NCBI GenBank assembly: GCA_963921195.1
Contig: OY992540.1
Coordinates: forward strand, 197,035,640-197,099,639
Length of the DNA stretch: 64,000 bases
Source: Pegoplata infirma
Taxonomy: Eukaryota; Arthropoda; Insecta; Diptera; Anthomyiidae
Direction: 5' to 3'
Position numbers and translations under genes: made by a program
The notes under the pieces: generated by a model
Told to the model about the DNA's origin: nothing
Database searches by the model: none
Seen by the model: only the letters and a program-made list of their open reading frames with translations
Shown: piece after piece, positions 1-10,441 of the stretch
Layout of the letters: each line of letters opens with the position of its first letter
Position numbering within the stretch: the stretch's first letter is position 1

Positions 1-545
1 AATAAAGCCTTTTTTCACCACTGGTGAATAAAAAGTAACATAATTATTTTTCAACAAAAAAAATTTTTTCATCAAATTTTATTTTCATAAAATTTTTTTT
101 TTTTCATACAATTTTGTTTTTCATTAAATTTTTTTTTTTTTCGTAAATTTTTTTTTTTCATAAATTTTTTTTCATTTATTTTTTTTCATCAATTTTTTTT
201 TCATCAAATTTTTTTTATTATTATTTTTTTTTTTACATATTTTTTTTGCATAAATTTTTTATTACATCAACAATTTTTTTATCAATTTTTTTTTTCATAC
301 ATTTTTTTTACATCAAAAAATTTGTTTTTCATAAAAAATAAAATTTTTTATTAAAATTTTTTTTTCAACAATTTTTTTTGGAAAATTTTTTTTTCATCAA
401 AAATTACTTTTTATCATCAAAAATTACTTTTTATCATCAAAAATTACTTTTTATAAATTTTTTTTTTTTTATTCTTCAAACATTTTTTTTCACCAAAAAT
501 CATTTTTCCCCTTTTTTTACCAAAACTGTTTTTTCAACAAGTCTA
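1..545. repeat. T-rich degenerate satellite with palindromic head
   Basis: The block opens with a CACCACTGGTGAATAAA palindrome-like head and AAAAGTAACATAATT, then runs as degenerate units of T tracts separated by CATCAAA or CATAAA. The same head plus T-rich body recurs near 35990-36660, 46960-47720, 57330-57980 and, without the head, 61500-62600. Protein-like translations here are an artefact of the tract. Confidence 0.85.
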
Positions 546-940
546 AACATTTCACATAAAAATTTTCCATTTGTTTAGCAAATGTACATAAACCAAGTAA
601 GAGTGTTATATTCTTTGGTGCTGAATCTTTTATATTCTCCAAAATGTAAAAACACTTTTTTGCACTTATTTTTGCACTCATTTACCAAATGTTACGCTTT
701 TTTGGTTTGGACTGCATATTGCTTTCCACAGACAGATGGACGGATGTATATAGCTAAAGTGTCTTAGAAATGGGTCAATAATATATAAATTTAATACGGT
801 CCTCGACTAATATTTAAATAAAACAATATTTTTTCTAAAAAAAACTTTGCTTTGGCAAGGACACCTAAATCTTCCGCAAAACATTATCATTGTTATCAAT
901 GTTTTGGGCAAGAGTACAAAATTCGCAGGCATTTTTTGTT
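500..940 (+). repeat. Tail of the T-rich dispersed repeat
   Basis: A conserved non-coding tail follows the T-rich body: CACCAAG/CAACAAGTCTAAAC, CATAAAAATTTTCCATTTG, TCTTTGGTGCTGAATC, TGTAAAAACACTTTTT, then GACAGATGGACGG and CGGTCCTCGAC. Copies of the same order lie at 47750-48090, 61860-62010 and 62640-62990. It belongs to the fly dispersed-repeat family; no coding capacity is seen. Confidence 0.7.
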
Positions 941-944
941 TTTT

Positions 945-1331
945 TCTGTAAGTACAAATCGAGCTCGGGCTCTAATTATATTTGTTGTAAGGGTTCAAGT
1001 TGAAAAAATGCAGAAGAAAAATGATAGACATTTCTGGCATTCCCATACCGCTTTCAAGCACTCCAGTTAGTGTTATCCTCAGTAGGATTTTTAATGGCGG
1101 TTTGTCTAGAAAAACTCCAAAAAATTCTTGTGTTTTCTTAATAATTTTTATTAAAAAATAAAAATTGTTTTATTCGACCTTAAAAATATTATATTTTGAG
1201 TAGGTTTATTCTAGCTCGAGGTCATTATTTCCTTTAGTTACTAAAACTGCGATATTCTCATAGAATAATTTTCAAAAAAAATATTTTGCTTTTTTAAATT
1301 TATTTATATTGGTAATTTTTTGCAAGATTTA
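945..1331. repeat. Left inverted arm of composite element
   Basis: The segment 945-1130 is repeated in inverse orientation at about 5830-6005, and 1130-1331 in inverse orientation at about 4021-4240 (shared blocks ATTCTAGCTCGAGGTCATTA and GGTAATTTTTTGCAAG). A direct copy of the inner part lies at 6400-6570. This is the arm of a large element whose right arm has been split by other sequence. Confidence 0.7.
1051..1083 (-). ncRNA. Decayed hammerhead-like motif
   Basis: On the minus strand the segment reads CTGAGGA, a short ACAC..GTGC pairing, then GAAAG. It is the degenerate counterpart of the CTGATGA..GAAAC motifs at 5847 and 6289. Both core boxes have changed, so activity is unlikely. Confidence 0.3.
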
Positions 1332-2305
1332 CAGGCCTATTCACAGAACAAATTATGACTCAAAAGTAGTCATAACTCATAAATTATGACTAAAGTCTCA
1401 AATTTCGTATTCACAGAAGCAAATAGTCTCAATTTATAATGTCAAAATAAAGACCTGGTCGGTAGACCGTCTTAAGCAGTCACTGATTAATAAAAAACAA
1501 AAATGAAATAAAAAGAAATCAGTTTGAAAAGAAATAAAGTGTGTTTGAAGCAAAAGTCAGAAAAAAAACAAATAATAAAATTAGCAAAATAAAACAATTA
1601 CATTTTTTAAAAACATTTAAAAAAAAAAGGAAATCGAAATTAAAAAAAAAAATAGAATATGTTTGTCCGTTGGAACCTTTTTTTGACTCATTTGTCCCTC
1701 ATGGAAACTATCTGCTTTCGATTTTACAGGCTACATTGTCATTGGTCAGGGCTATAAACGATAAGACACATAAACACAAAACCACCATAAGAATGTGGAA
1801 ATGGCATTGGAGGTACATTTTTACCAATGGACCATCGCAGTCTAGCAGTCTTTTGGTGTTTTGATTAAACTTGCCGTAAAATTTTAACTATTTAACGGGT
1901 TAATTTCCAATAAAGTATTTAAAATGCCGGAGATTTTGGATGAAATGTTCAAATTAGCGTATCAGAAATTTCCTCGCATTAATCCAAAATAATAATCAAT
2001 TTGTTCATTGTTGTACGGCATCTTTTTTCTGCAATAAACAAATTTGCTTGCGTTTCACATTTAAAGAAAATATAATTTTTATAGTTTTTTGTTTTATTTT
2101 TTATTTTGCTTCAAAATTATAAATTCCATAAGTTGTCAAAAAGGCACTTTACAGAAATAAAAGTCAGTTAACATAGAATGTTAATAAAAACAAATTGTTA
2201 TTTTATGACTATGTTAACAGAATTCAAAATTATGATTGAGTCTTAAAAATATTATATCTTTTCAGTCACAAACATTTTTATGATGTTTTCCTGTGAATAG
2301 ACCTG
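1332..2305. mobile_element. PIF/Harbinger-like element, TSD TTA
   Basis: The termini are inverted: CAGGCCTATTCACAGAA at the left and, reverse-complemented, CAGGTCTATTCACAGGAA at the right. TTA flanks both ends (1329-1331 and 2306-2308). The uninterrupted arm at about 4020-4045 reads, on the minus strand, GCAAGACTTAATCGACA with a single TTA, which confirms the insertion. A 3-bp TWA duplication is typical of PIF/Harbinger. Inside are a 107-codon lysine-rich frame (1541-1864) and a 22-codon ATG frame near 1924, but I recognise no transposase, so it is treated as non-autonomous. Confidence 0.7.
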
Positions 2306-2473
2306 TTAATCGACAAGTATTTCGGAATTTGTCAGATCCCATTGTCAAGATTATTTAGCAAACTAAAAACCCTATACTACAAGCAGCAAAGGGATTTTAA
2401 TGACACATTGTTAATGGCCAAATAATCTTTGCTAAATAATCTTGAGAATGAAATCTGACAAATTCCGAAACAC
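2306..2473. repeat. Hairpin repeat TTTCGGAATTTGTCAGA
   Basis: The block starting TTTCGGAATTTGTCAGATC and ending TTTAGCAAA near 2316-2361 is repeated inverted at about 2424-2472, forming a roughly 45-bp imperfect stem around a 60-nt loop. A diverged single copy lies at 6571-6690. It forms part of the composite arm. Confidence 0.7.
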
Positions 2474-4020
2474 CCCAGTCAGAAAAATACAATCGCAAAA
2501 GCGCTGTGAAAGCGTTGTGGACGGTTCTACAAGCGTTCCATTTACCATCTTCAAAGCGCTTTCAGATGATCCGAATGATAACATCGATCTACGCTAGGTT
2601 TAAAGCGTTTTAAAAGCGTTTTAAAAAAGTGCTTTCAGAACGTTTTGTTTAAAGTCATGAAAGCGCTTATAAAGAGCTTAAATACAAAAATTAAAGATAT
2701 TTTCCAGCGATTGAAATAAGAAAAAACAGTACTTCAAAGGACTTCATATAAAGCAGATATTTTTTTTTTATTCGTTAATTGTAGATATTTTTTTTATAAA
2801 AGTATTTTAGAAAATAAAAATTAAATTCAATGTAATAAAAAAAATAAACTTAGTAAAGGTAAATTAGCTACTCTAAAAGCAAATTATGCAAAGGAAATAT
2901 TAAGAAGATTTGTGGAATGTATGCCACATTTTTATGGTCCTAATTGCCAAACAATGAATATTCACAATCTCATTCATATCGCAGATGATGTAGTAAATAT
3001 GGGGGCACCTATATCACAGTTCTCTGCTTTTCATTTTGAAAACAGTCTGGGTTACTTAAAATCGATCGTAACTCTCGGAACAATCCAATTGCTGAAATTC
3101 AATGAAAATTGCATGTTTTTCATACCGTTAACTCTCCAAATAAAGCTCCATTGGTATATCCTCTCTATAAAAACAAAAAGTATTCTCTTGGCAAAGTAAT
3201 GGAATCCACTGAAACAAAAGTTGTGTTTTCTTTTATCAATATTCATGGTTTGAAAATTACTGCATCCCATCCTGATAACGCAATTCTACTTAGTAATGGA
3301 AATATTATGATAGTAAACCAAATTTTTAGTACAAATCGATCTAAAACACATGTGATAATATATATTTAAAAGGCAACATCTTTAATGAAATAAACGATTA
3401 TTTTGTCTATCCAATTCCATTAAAAGAAATAAGACTTTATAACGTTAAAAATTTACGTGAAGATGTTATTGAAGTCAGTGTGCATATTGTAGAAGTTAAA
3501 TGCATTATTTGTAAATTTTATAACGAAACTATTGCTATAACTCTTTTGCATAAATGATAATAATAAAACTTAAAATAGATTTACAAATTAAAAAATGTTT
3601 TATGTTTTCAAAATTTTGCGTTTTCAATGTGATATAAGGGAAAAATTATTTAATTTGATTTAAAAAAATGTTTTTATAACAATTTGTTTAAAATTGAGTA
3701 TAATCTAAAAAATACTATACTTGTATGTACTACGAAAAAAATTTAAAAACGTTTGCAAAAACTGCTTTAAAACCATTTAATTTTGAAACGAACATGTATT
3801 TTGTTAATAAAGTGCTTTCAAAACGCTTTTCGAAAACGCTTTCAAGGCGTTCGAATAAAGCGTTTTGAGAATGCTTTTTTTTTTTTGTTACAGTGCTTTC
3901 AGAACGCTTTTTGAAAACGCTCGCAAAGCGTTCGAAAATAACGTTTTGAGAACGTTCTTTTTTTGTTACAGTGCTTTCAGAACGCTTTTTTTTTATAACC
4001 GTCGTCAATTTCTGCTTGGG
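2474..4020. mobile_element. CMC/EnSpm-like DNA transposon remnant
   Basis: The left end reads CCCAGTCAGAAA and the right end, reverse-complemented, CCCAAGCAGAAA. The dinucleotide AC flanks both sides (2472-2473, 4021-4022), and joining the flanks restores CGAAACACGTGTCG, the order seen inverted at about 6577. Subterminal AGCGCTTTCAGAACG-type repeats crowd 2490-2660 and 3800-3990. The interior carries a broken transposase-like frame. TIRs beginning CCCAG with 2-bp duplications recur at 37338-40122 and 58528-59259. Placement in CMC is inferred from the protein remnant; a 2-bp TSD fits only some CMC lineages. Confidence 0.6.
2861..3557 (+). pseudogene. Transposase-like remnant (FENSLGYLKS type)
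   Basis: Three pieces in different frames make one decayed C-terminal region. 2861 to about 3080 reads KLATLKANYAKEILRRF, then FYGPN, NIHNLIHIADDV and SAFHFENSLGYLKSIV. The pattern N(I/V)H.LxHxADDV..FPFEN.LG.LK is found in transposon-derived proteins of many insects and cnidarians that I associate with EnSpm/CACTA-like elements. About 3110-3366 continues with GLKITASHPDNAILLSNGN, and 3369-3557 with NDYFVYPIPLKEIRLYNV, ending at TGA. At least two frameshifts separate them. There is no start, and the upstream catalytic half is missing. It lies inside the CCCAG-ended element at 2474-4020. The family assignment comes from remembered motif layout, not a search. Confidence 0.6.
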
Positions 4021-4240
4021 ACGTGTCGATTAAGTCTTGCAAAAATTACCAACTCAATTAAATTTTAAACAGAAAAATAATTTGCTTGAAATTTATTCTA
4101 TGAGAATATCAAAGTTTTTATTAGTAAAGAAAATAATGACCTCGAGCTAGAATAAACCTACTCAAAATATAATATTTTATAGGTCAAATGAAAACAATTT
4201 TTATTTTTTAATAAAAATTAATCAGAATTTGATTTTAAAT
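4021..4240. repeat. Right inverted arm of composite element
   Basis: This is the inverse copy of 1130-1331: GTCTTGCAAAAATTACC, then AATGACCTCGAGCTAGAAT, then the AAAACAATTTTTATTTTTTA block. It retains the empty site of the TTA insertion found at 1332-2305. Confidence 0.75.
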
Positions 4241-5804
4241 AAATATCAAACTTCACATCAACTCAATGAAAAATTTCCTTCATTTTCACTTACATTTTCT
4301 GTTCCCAATAATCGGTTCTAGAATGCATTATTTTACCCTGCAACCGATTCTACTTAACATTCCAGAATCAATGATTTTTGTTTGAAATTGTCCCAAAAGC
4401 AATCGTTTTTTAGAGCAAATAGTTTTTTTGAAAAATAATTTTACATAGAAATTTTTGTTTTGATTACCATAGAATACATTCAAGAATCTGTTGAACCAGG
4501 AATTTGTTCCAAAAAATTTTCCTGGTAATGCTCAAATGCAAGATATTTTAAAAACTAACAAACATTGTTTATTACGTGTCATTTTCTTTTGATCTGACTG
4601 AAAAATATACATTTTTTTAACATCACATTCAAAATAAATCATTATTTTTTTTTCTTCAATCTTTAAAACATTCACAAATTACATTGTGATGCATTTCAAA
4701 ATCAAACACTTCTACTTTGTTCTCATGTCACTATACAAAAGAACTTCTAACAATGAAATAAATCATCATATTTTTTTTTTGGTTTTCAAAAAAAAAAAAT
4801 GCTAAATCAAGCTATTGCAAAAATCATTTATCATATTTTTTTTTAATGGTGGAATGTAGAGAAAATATTTTTAACCATTCTTTATTGTTAACAATTGTGA
4901 GATAGAGAAAACTGCAAAGAAATAAAACAGAAATACAGATGAATGTCCTTTAAGTGGATAAATTTTATAATTTTTAGATTAATGCAACTCTGAATTTGTA
5001 AATCGGAACTTATCAAATAAACTGCAATCCCAAAACTGAATACATTTATTACCACCGATATTTTGTTAAGATAATATAAGACTTTTTTGCTTTACCCGAA
5101 ATTCGGATAAAATTTTAAAGTCCATTGCGGATAAAACATTATAATTTTAGTTGAAGCCAGATTAATACTTAGAAAATACTGTCCTAAATTTGGATAACCG
5201 AATTTTTTGCTTTATCCGAAATTCGGATAAAATTTTATAGTCCATTTCAAATAAAACATTATAATTTCAGTTGAAGTCAGATTAATACTTAGAGAATACT
5301 GTCCTAAATTTGGATAACCGAATTTTCGGTTATATTTTTTTTTAAGTGACGTTATAAAAACTCAATTTAAAGCAACAATTTTTCGGTTAAATTCCAAATG
5401 CGAATGTTTTTGTGATTAATTCACTAAAATGAAATCTGAAATATTTTGTATATCATTCACAATAGTTCAAAATTCTCTTATGAATCTGTCCGCTTATAAA
5501 AGACTTTACTGAAATGCATAGTGAGTGACATTTTTGTATTCACGAAATCAACATGATTTGTAAAAAAATTATAAGCTTTCAAAGAAACATTTCTATTTAA
5601 CCATCAGAATTGATGATATTTTTGGAAAGGAAAAAAAAAACTTTGATTTTCATTTATTGAAGATTTTTTTCCATCTTCATGATTATCTTATAAGGACATG
5701 TCAAGACATGCATGTCAATAAATTTTTTTTAAATCATAAAATTCTGTTTACTGAATTTTAAAATAATCTTAGTAAAGAAATTATAATTAATTTTTATAAA
5801 AAAA
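4241..5804. other. AT-rich interval, no gene seen
   Basis: No reading frame or known domain is recognisable. The interval appears to split the right arm of the composite, since the two halves of that arm (4021-4240 and 5805-6005) are contiguous in the left arm. Its only clear internal structure is the 120-bp tandem duplication. Confidence 0.5.
5085..5324. repeat. 120-bp tandem duplication
   Basis: Two adjacent copies with an exact 120-bp period start at TTTTGCTTTA(C/T)CCGAAATTC and end at TTTGGATAACCGAATT. They differ at scattered positions, mostly transitions. Confidence 0.9.
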
Positions 5805-6005
5805 AACAGTTTTCATTAACAAGACAAACCGATATTTAAAATCCTACTGATGATGACACTAACTGGGGTGTTTGAAACCGGTATAGGAAATACCAGAAAT
5901 GTCTATAAATTTTAGAAATTCAATTTTTCTTCTGCATTTTTTCAACTTGAACCCTTATAACAAATATAATTAGAGCCCGTGCTCGATCTGTACTTACAGA
6001 AAAAA
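5805..6005 (+). repeat. Direct-repeat unit with hammerhead-like core, copy 1
   Basis: The segment AACAGTTTTCATTAACAAGAC through TTCAACTTGAACCC is repeated in the same orientation at 6243-6400 and inverted at 945-1130. Direct terminal units around a short unique interior, plus an inverted extra copy, resemble the pseudo-LTR layout of Penelope-like retroelements. That assignment is inference. Confidence 0.5.
5847..5895 (+). ncRNA. Hammerhead-ribozyme-like motif, copy 1
   Basis: CTGATGA (5847-5853) is followed by a hairpin pairing GACAC with GTGTT, then GAAAC (5874-5878) and a second stem, GGTAT..ATACC. The order and spacing match the hammerhead core: box 1, helix II, box 2, helix III. The base pair next to each box is imperfect, and a cleavable NUH site joining helices III and I is not obvious, so it may be a vestige. 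Confidence 0.4.
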
Positions 6006-6028
6006 TCAAATAAAATTACTGACAAAAT

Positions 6029-6127
6029 ATGTCGCCATTAGGCACATCTCCGAAACAGAAAATGCAAATTCCTTCATTTGTGTCTGCAATTCCAGATCAT
6101 GTTGGTAACCCTTGCGAAATAATGTAA
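6029..6127 (+). other. Small coding-like ORF between direct repeats
   Basis: A 32-codon frame starts ATG TCG CCA, reads MSPLGTSPKQKMQIPSF and ends at TAA, directly preceded by an in-frame TGA. Its composition is more protein-like than the surroundings. The end overlaps a good splice donor (AAT|GTAAGAG), and CTTACAG lies 30 bp upstream, so it could be one exon of a retroelement gene. No homology is recognised. Confidence 0.3.
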
Positions 6128-6242
6128 GAGAAAAAAAAGTTGAAAGAAAGTATGAAGTGAGGTTGAGACTGCTAGAAATAGAATTGTAGTGTTGGAAACC
6201 GTCAAAATTTATTCTGTAGAAACTATAAATATTCACATATAT

Positions 6243-6400
6243 AAAAAACAGTTTTCATTAACAAGACAAACCGACATTTAAATTCCTACTGATGATGACA
6301 CTAACTGTGGTGTTTGAAACCGGTATAGGAAATACCAGAAATGTCTATAATTTTTAGAAATTCAATTTTTCTTCTGCATTTTTTCAACTTGAACCCTTAT
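6243..6400 (+). repeat. Direct-repeat unit with hammerhead-like core, copy 2
   Basis: This is a second direct copy of the 5805 unit with the same order, running from AACAGTTTTCATTAACAAG to TTCAACTTGAACCC. Its junction to the 6400-6690 arm piece is abrupt. Confidence 0.6.
6289..6335 (+). ncRNA. Hammerhead-ribozyme-like motif, copy 2
   Basis: CTGATGA (6289-6295), the ACAC..GTGT hairpin and GAAAC (6316-6320) are all kept. The loop differs from copy 1 (GTGG for GGGG), while both boxes and the stem are unchanged. Confidence 0.4.
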
Positions 6401-6690
6401 AAAAATAGTTTTATTCGAATTTAAGAATATAATATTTTAAATAAGATTATTCTAGCTCGATGTAATTTTTGCTTTACTTATTAAAATCATTATAGAATAA
6501 GTGTCAAGATTTTTTTTTTCTGTTTTAAATTTATTTATAGTGGTAATTTTTGCAAGACTGAACCTACACGTGTTTCGGAATTTGTCAGATTCCATAGTCA
6601 AAACAATTTAGCAAATAAAAAACCACTATACTACAAGCAGTATGGTGAGTTTAAATGACTACGGTTAGTGTCCAAAATAAAAATATTAAT
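6400..6690 (+). repeat. Third copy of the composite arm
   Basis: A direct copy of the 1150-1331 arm joined to the TTTCGGAATTTGTCAGA block, without the Harbinger-like insert. It therefore gives a second empty-site view of that insertion, although the target itself has diverged (AAGACTGAACC). Confidence 0.65.
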
Positions 6691-7176
6691 ACCTCCCAGT
6701 CGGCAAAAAAGTCATCCCTGATATACTGCTGACCCTCCCTTTATAAAATTGATAATATCTTCATACAATGTTTCCAAATGGAACGATGGGAACGACTTCT
6801 CCTTGCGGTAGATTTTATCAAATGGATTTATTATGAAACTTGCAATAAAAGAAAAGAAAATGTTATATTATCACTAGGGCAAGCACTTTCATGAAAATGC
6901 ATATTTTTACTCCGCACTCTAAACATAACATAAATTAAATATTTATCCGAATCAACAAATTTGAAATAAAATGGCGTCGATTTGTAGTTGCATATTTTTG
7001 CATATTTTGGAATAAATGCATATTTTTGCATATTTTCATATAAATTGCACTTTTTTAATTTTCATTAATATTTTTTCAAAAAATCATTTCAAAAATTTAA
7101 TCTAACAAACAAAATCTTTAAACCGATCCACCATTTCTTTTACAAAATATTATTTTTTTAATGATGTTCTGAGACA
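6691..7176. other. AT-rich interval, no gene seen
   Basis: It contains repeated TGCATATTTTTGCATATTTT blocks (6985-7045), which recur in altered form near 8395-8470. Nothing coding is recognised. Confidence 0.5.
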
Positions 7177-7184
7177 GTTTTTAT

Positions 7185-7704
7185 TAGTGCCTACGGTCAG
7201 TACCGTAGTACCGGGAATACCGGTGTTCCCGGTTCGCGGTATTCCCGGGAAATGGTACCAGTTTCCCGGTTCTTGAGTTATTCCCGGTATTCCCGGGAAT
7301 ACCGGTATTCCCGGTTCCGGTTCCGACGGTATTCCCGGGACTACCGGTATGTATATTTTGTAAAATTGTGTAGAACTAAAATTTTTTCTTTGCTTTTACC
7401 AAAAAAATACAAAACATGTTGAAAACACCATTTCCTAATTTTTTTTTATGAACTTAAGAAAAATATAGTTACAGGATTTTTTAATAATTTTACAAACACA
7501 ACTGAATATTTCTGAAATACTGATTAAATGGTGTAATTTAAATACTTTATGGTATAATATTTTTTATTTTTTGAGAACCGGTACCAACATCAGAACCGGG
7601 AATACCGGTATTCCCGGGAATATATCTAGAACCGGGAAACCGGTACCAGAACCGGGAATACCGGTTTTCCCGGGAATACCGAGAACCGGGAAATGGGGGC
7701 ACTA
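7185..7704. mobile_element. hAT-like MITE with CCCGGGAATACCGG clusters
   Basis: The 8-bp duplication GTTTTTAT flanks the element exactly (7177-7184 and 7705-7712), and the ends read TAGTGCC..GGCACTA. GC-rich palindromic units such as ATTCCCGGGAAT and ACCGGTATTCCCGG cluster in opposite orientation at 7200-7345 and 7570-7700 around an AT-rich core. The length is 520 bp with no coding capacity. TSD size and TIR type are those of hAT; the clusters may be transposase-binding sites, which is inference. Confidence 0.8.
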
Positions 7705-7712
7705 GTTTTTAT

Positions 7713-8520
7713 AGAAATTTGTTTCTAAAAAAAAAAAAATTAAATTCTTTAAGAAAGCTTTAAATTTAAAACTATCTTGCAGAAAAATGGTCTCAGAAAA
7801 GCTTATACAAAAACATTTATTCTCCAGGTCAGATTTGTATTGAATTTTAGAGAAATTTGCACAGTAGTTAAGAAGTTATGAACAAATCCGTGAAACTACG
7901 ATTGGTTTTATCCCGAATTCACGTGTTCGACAAAACGCTTAACACGTTTTAGTAGAGATTGGTAGCCACAAAAATATTTTACTAAGAATTTTTGTAACTC
8001 AAATATTTTTTAAACTCAAAAAAATTTTACACCCAAAAAATGTATTTTTTTTTTTAAATTACTAAAGAAGTATTTGACTTCAAATTTAATATTTTTGGTA
8101 AACATTTTTAAACATTTTTTTACGTCCAAGTCGATTTTATACTTTCTACTGGTTTATTTATAAAATTTGTTCCAGAAATATTTTTTGACTTCTAAAGAAA
8201 ATTTGTTCATTTAAAATTTTTTATCACAAAATGTGTCATTAAAAAAATATTTTCCAATTAAAAGCTGAGTCCACTCAAAAAACATTTGTTTAATATTGTA
8301 TTTGAAAAAATCTAATTTATGTTAACAAAGCTCTTTATAAGTAAAAGCAATTCATTTTTAATACATATTTTTAAATTTTAAGTTCATATTTTTCGAATTT
8401 AAAGTGCATATTTTTGATTTTTAGATGCATATTATAGGCACATATTTTCGATTTTTAGATGCGTGAAAGTACTTGCCCTAATTATGACTCTTGCAATTAA
8501 AAAAATAGAAAATGTTATAT
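7713..8520. repeat. Dispersed-repeat body with ACTCAAAAA runs
   Basis: The order AAAACGCTTAACACG..TTGGTAGCCACAAAAATATTTTAC..CTCAAAAA recurs at 42230-42760 and 59265-59520. It is a degenerate internal part of the fly dispersed repeat. No gene is seen. Confidence 0.55.
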
Positions 8521-8897
8521 CCACGCCTACAAAAGGGTGCGGTTCGAAAATTTGTTTACTCTTTTTTTATCCGCTTGGTCCACATGCAGGATTTTGAACT
8601 TTCTTTTGCATGAAAATGTTGCATTTGCTGAACAAAAGTACAAAAAAAAAAAAAAACCTGAAAAAATATGCCGTTTTTTTTGAGGTTGGTTTAGTTCTAC
8701 AAGGGGGAACTTTTTTCCCCTCTGTCCGATTTTACCCATTTCCGAATTTAACCTGCCTAAGACCATAAGACATAATCTTGCCAAACTTAGAAAGTCTAGC
8801 TCTTTTATTTTGGACTGTATAGTGTCCTCTAGAGACGGACAGACAGACGGACATCGCAAGAATGTCTAAGAATTGATCGCTGATTAATAATATATAT
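8521..8897. repeat. Fly dispersed repeat, truncated copy
   Basis: It shows the family landmarks CCACGCCTACAAAAGGG, GTCCGATTTTACCC, TTGGACTGTATAGT and GACGGACAGACAGACGGAC. It stops at TAATATATAT, where the next element begins. Confidence 0.65.
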
Positions 8898-10175
8898 GGG
8901 GCATTCCATGTCAAATCGGACACTTTTTTTTTAGATTTTCCCAATTTGTTTACAGTTTTTACTACCCTTCGAAAACTCCTTCGTGGTAAATTTTAAGATT
9001 TTTTTGATTACCCGTTCAAAAGATATCGAATTTTTAAAAATAGGTAGTTTGTGTAATATATTTTCAGATTTTTTTGATGACCCGTTCAAAAGATATCGAA
9101 TTTTTAAAAATAGGTAGTTTGTTCCCTTCCTCAAACTTCTTTTACTCATAACTTCTTCCATAATGGTCCAAATTTCAAATTTTTTTTTCAAAATTTTTGT
9201 TTTTTTAAGTAATTTGAAAAAAAAAAAAAAACAAGTAAGAGTGTTAAATTCGGCTGTTCCGAATCTTTTATACCCTCCAACACGTTGACAATTAAAAAAA
9301 AAAAAATCGCAGCTGCGTCTTTTTTTTTGTGTGGGGGGGGGGGCACCTGAACCCCGCTATATATGTTTACAAATTATTTGTTTATGATATTTACGCTTAA
9401 ATAATAAATTTTTATCGTTATTTTTAATCAATTTCTATAACCACGCCCCCAAAGCGGGGCGCACAGTGGGGAAAATGGGCTTTTTTTGTTCCATTTTTGC
9501 CTACCGGTCGCAATTCTTAACCGATTTTGGTTTTCTTTTTTTGTATTTTAACTAATAAAATTCCGCATCGATCTGTCATGGTGGATTTTTGAAAAAAAAA
9601 ATCGGATTACTTTTTTATTTTCCTAAAGTTCAGAAAATTTCCATTTTTTCAGTATTTTTGCAATAAAAAATGTATTAGGCATGGGACGAATATGCTTTGT
9701 AGACTAAATTAAAGGTATTGGAACCCCTTATCAACGTCGTGTTTAGTATTTGAAAGTATATTATTATTATGGTTTTTATAACTAGACAAAAATTCAAGAA
9801 TTTTCACTTTTAAAAGCCTATATCTTTAAGAATAATGTACCAATTTCAATGAAACCTTTCTTAGATTAAAGCATTTGTTTTGCTTTGTCATAATTGGTAC
9901 ACAACATTTTTTTTAAAAAAATTTTTATTTTTTGCTTAAATTTTACCTTATTATTTTTGGAATTTTAAAATTATTTTTTAGTCTGTTTAAAAAAAAAAAA
10001 AAGTTGTTACATTGTATATTCGAAAAAAAGAGTTAAACAATTTTGCAAAAATACTTTATTTACCAATAATGGTTAAGAAAATGATAAGCTTTAACCTAAA
10101 AAAAATTTCATTGAAATTCGTACATTATTTAAAATGATATAGGTACTTAAAAGTGAACATTTTTAAGTTTTCATA

Positions 10176-10422
10176 CACAGAGAAAAATAAATTTCCAACT
10201 GAATTTTTCTATTGTATCAACTCAAAATTCGGTTGCTGCCACTAAGTTTCGCTGTGGCATACAAATTTTTTAGTTGTTTCAATTAAAAGACAGTTGTATT
10301 AACAAAATTTAGTTGTAACTACCGATATTTAGTTGTTTTAACCTTAATACAAATGCATCACTCGAATTATTGTTGCAACAACTGAATTTCAGTTGGAAAT
10401 TAGCAAATTTGTTTTCTGTGTG
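10176..10422. mobile_element. TA-flanked MITE with CACAGA termini
   Basis: A 247-bp insert lies between two TA dinucleotides (10174-10175, 10423-10424). The ends are CACAGAGAAAA and, reverse-complemented, CACACAGAAAAC, followed by inverted CCAACTGAA blocks. The interior repeats TTTAGTTG units. TA duplication and this tip recall Tc1/mariner MITEs. Confidence 0.65.
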
Positions 10423-10441
10423 TACGTTTATATGTATAAAC

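Noticed and set aside
1541..1864. 107-codon frame as the Harbinger transposase or its Myb-like partner
   Set aside because: There is no DDE signature or helix-turn-helix pattern, and the first half is low-complexity lysine.
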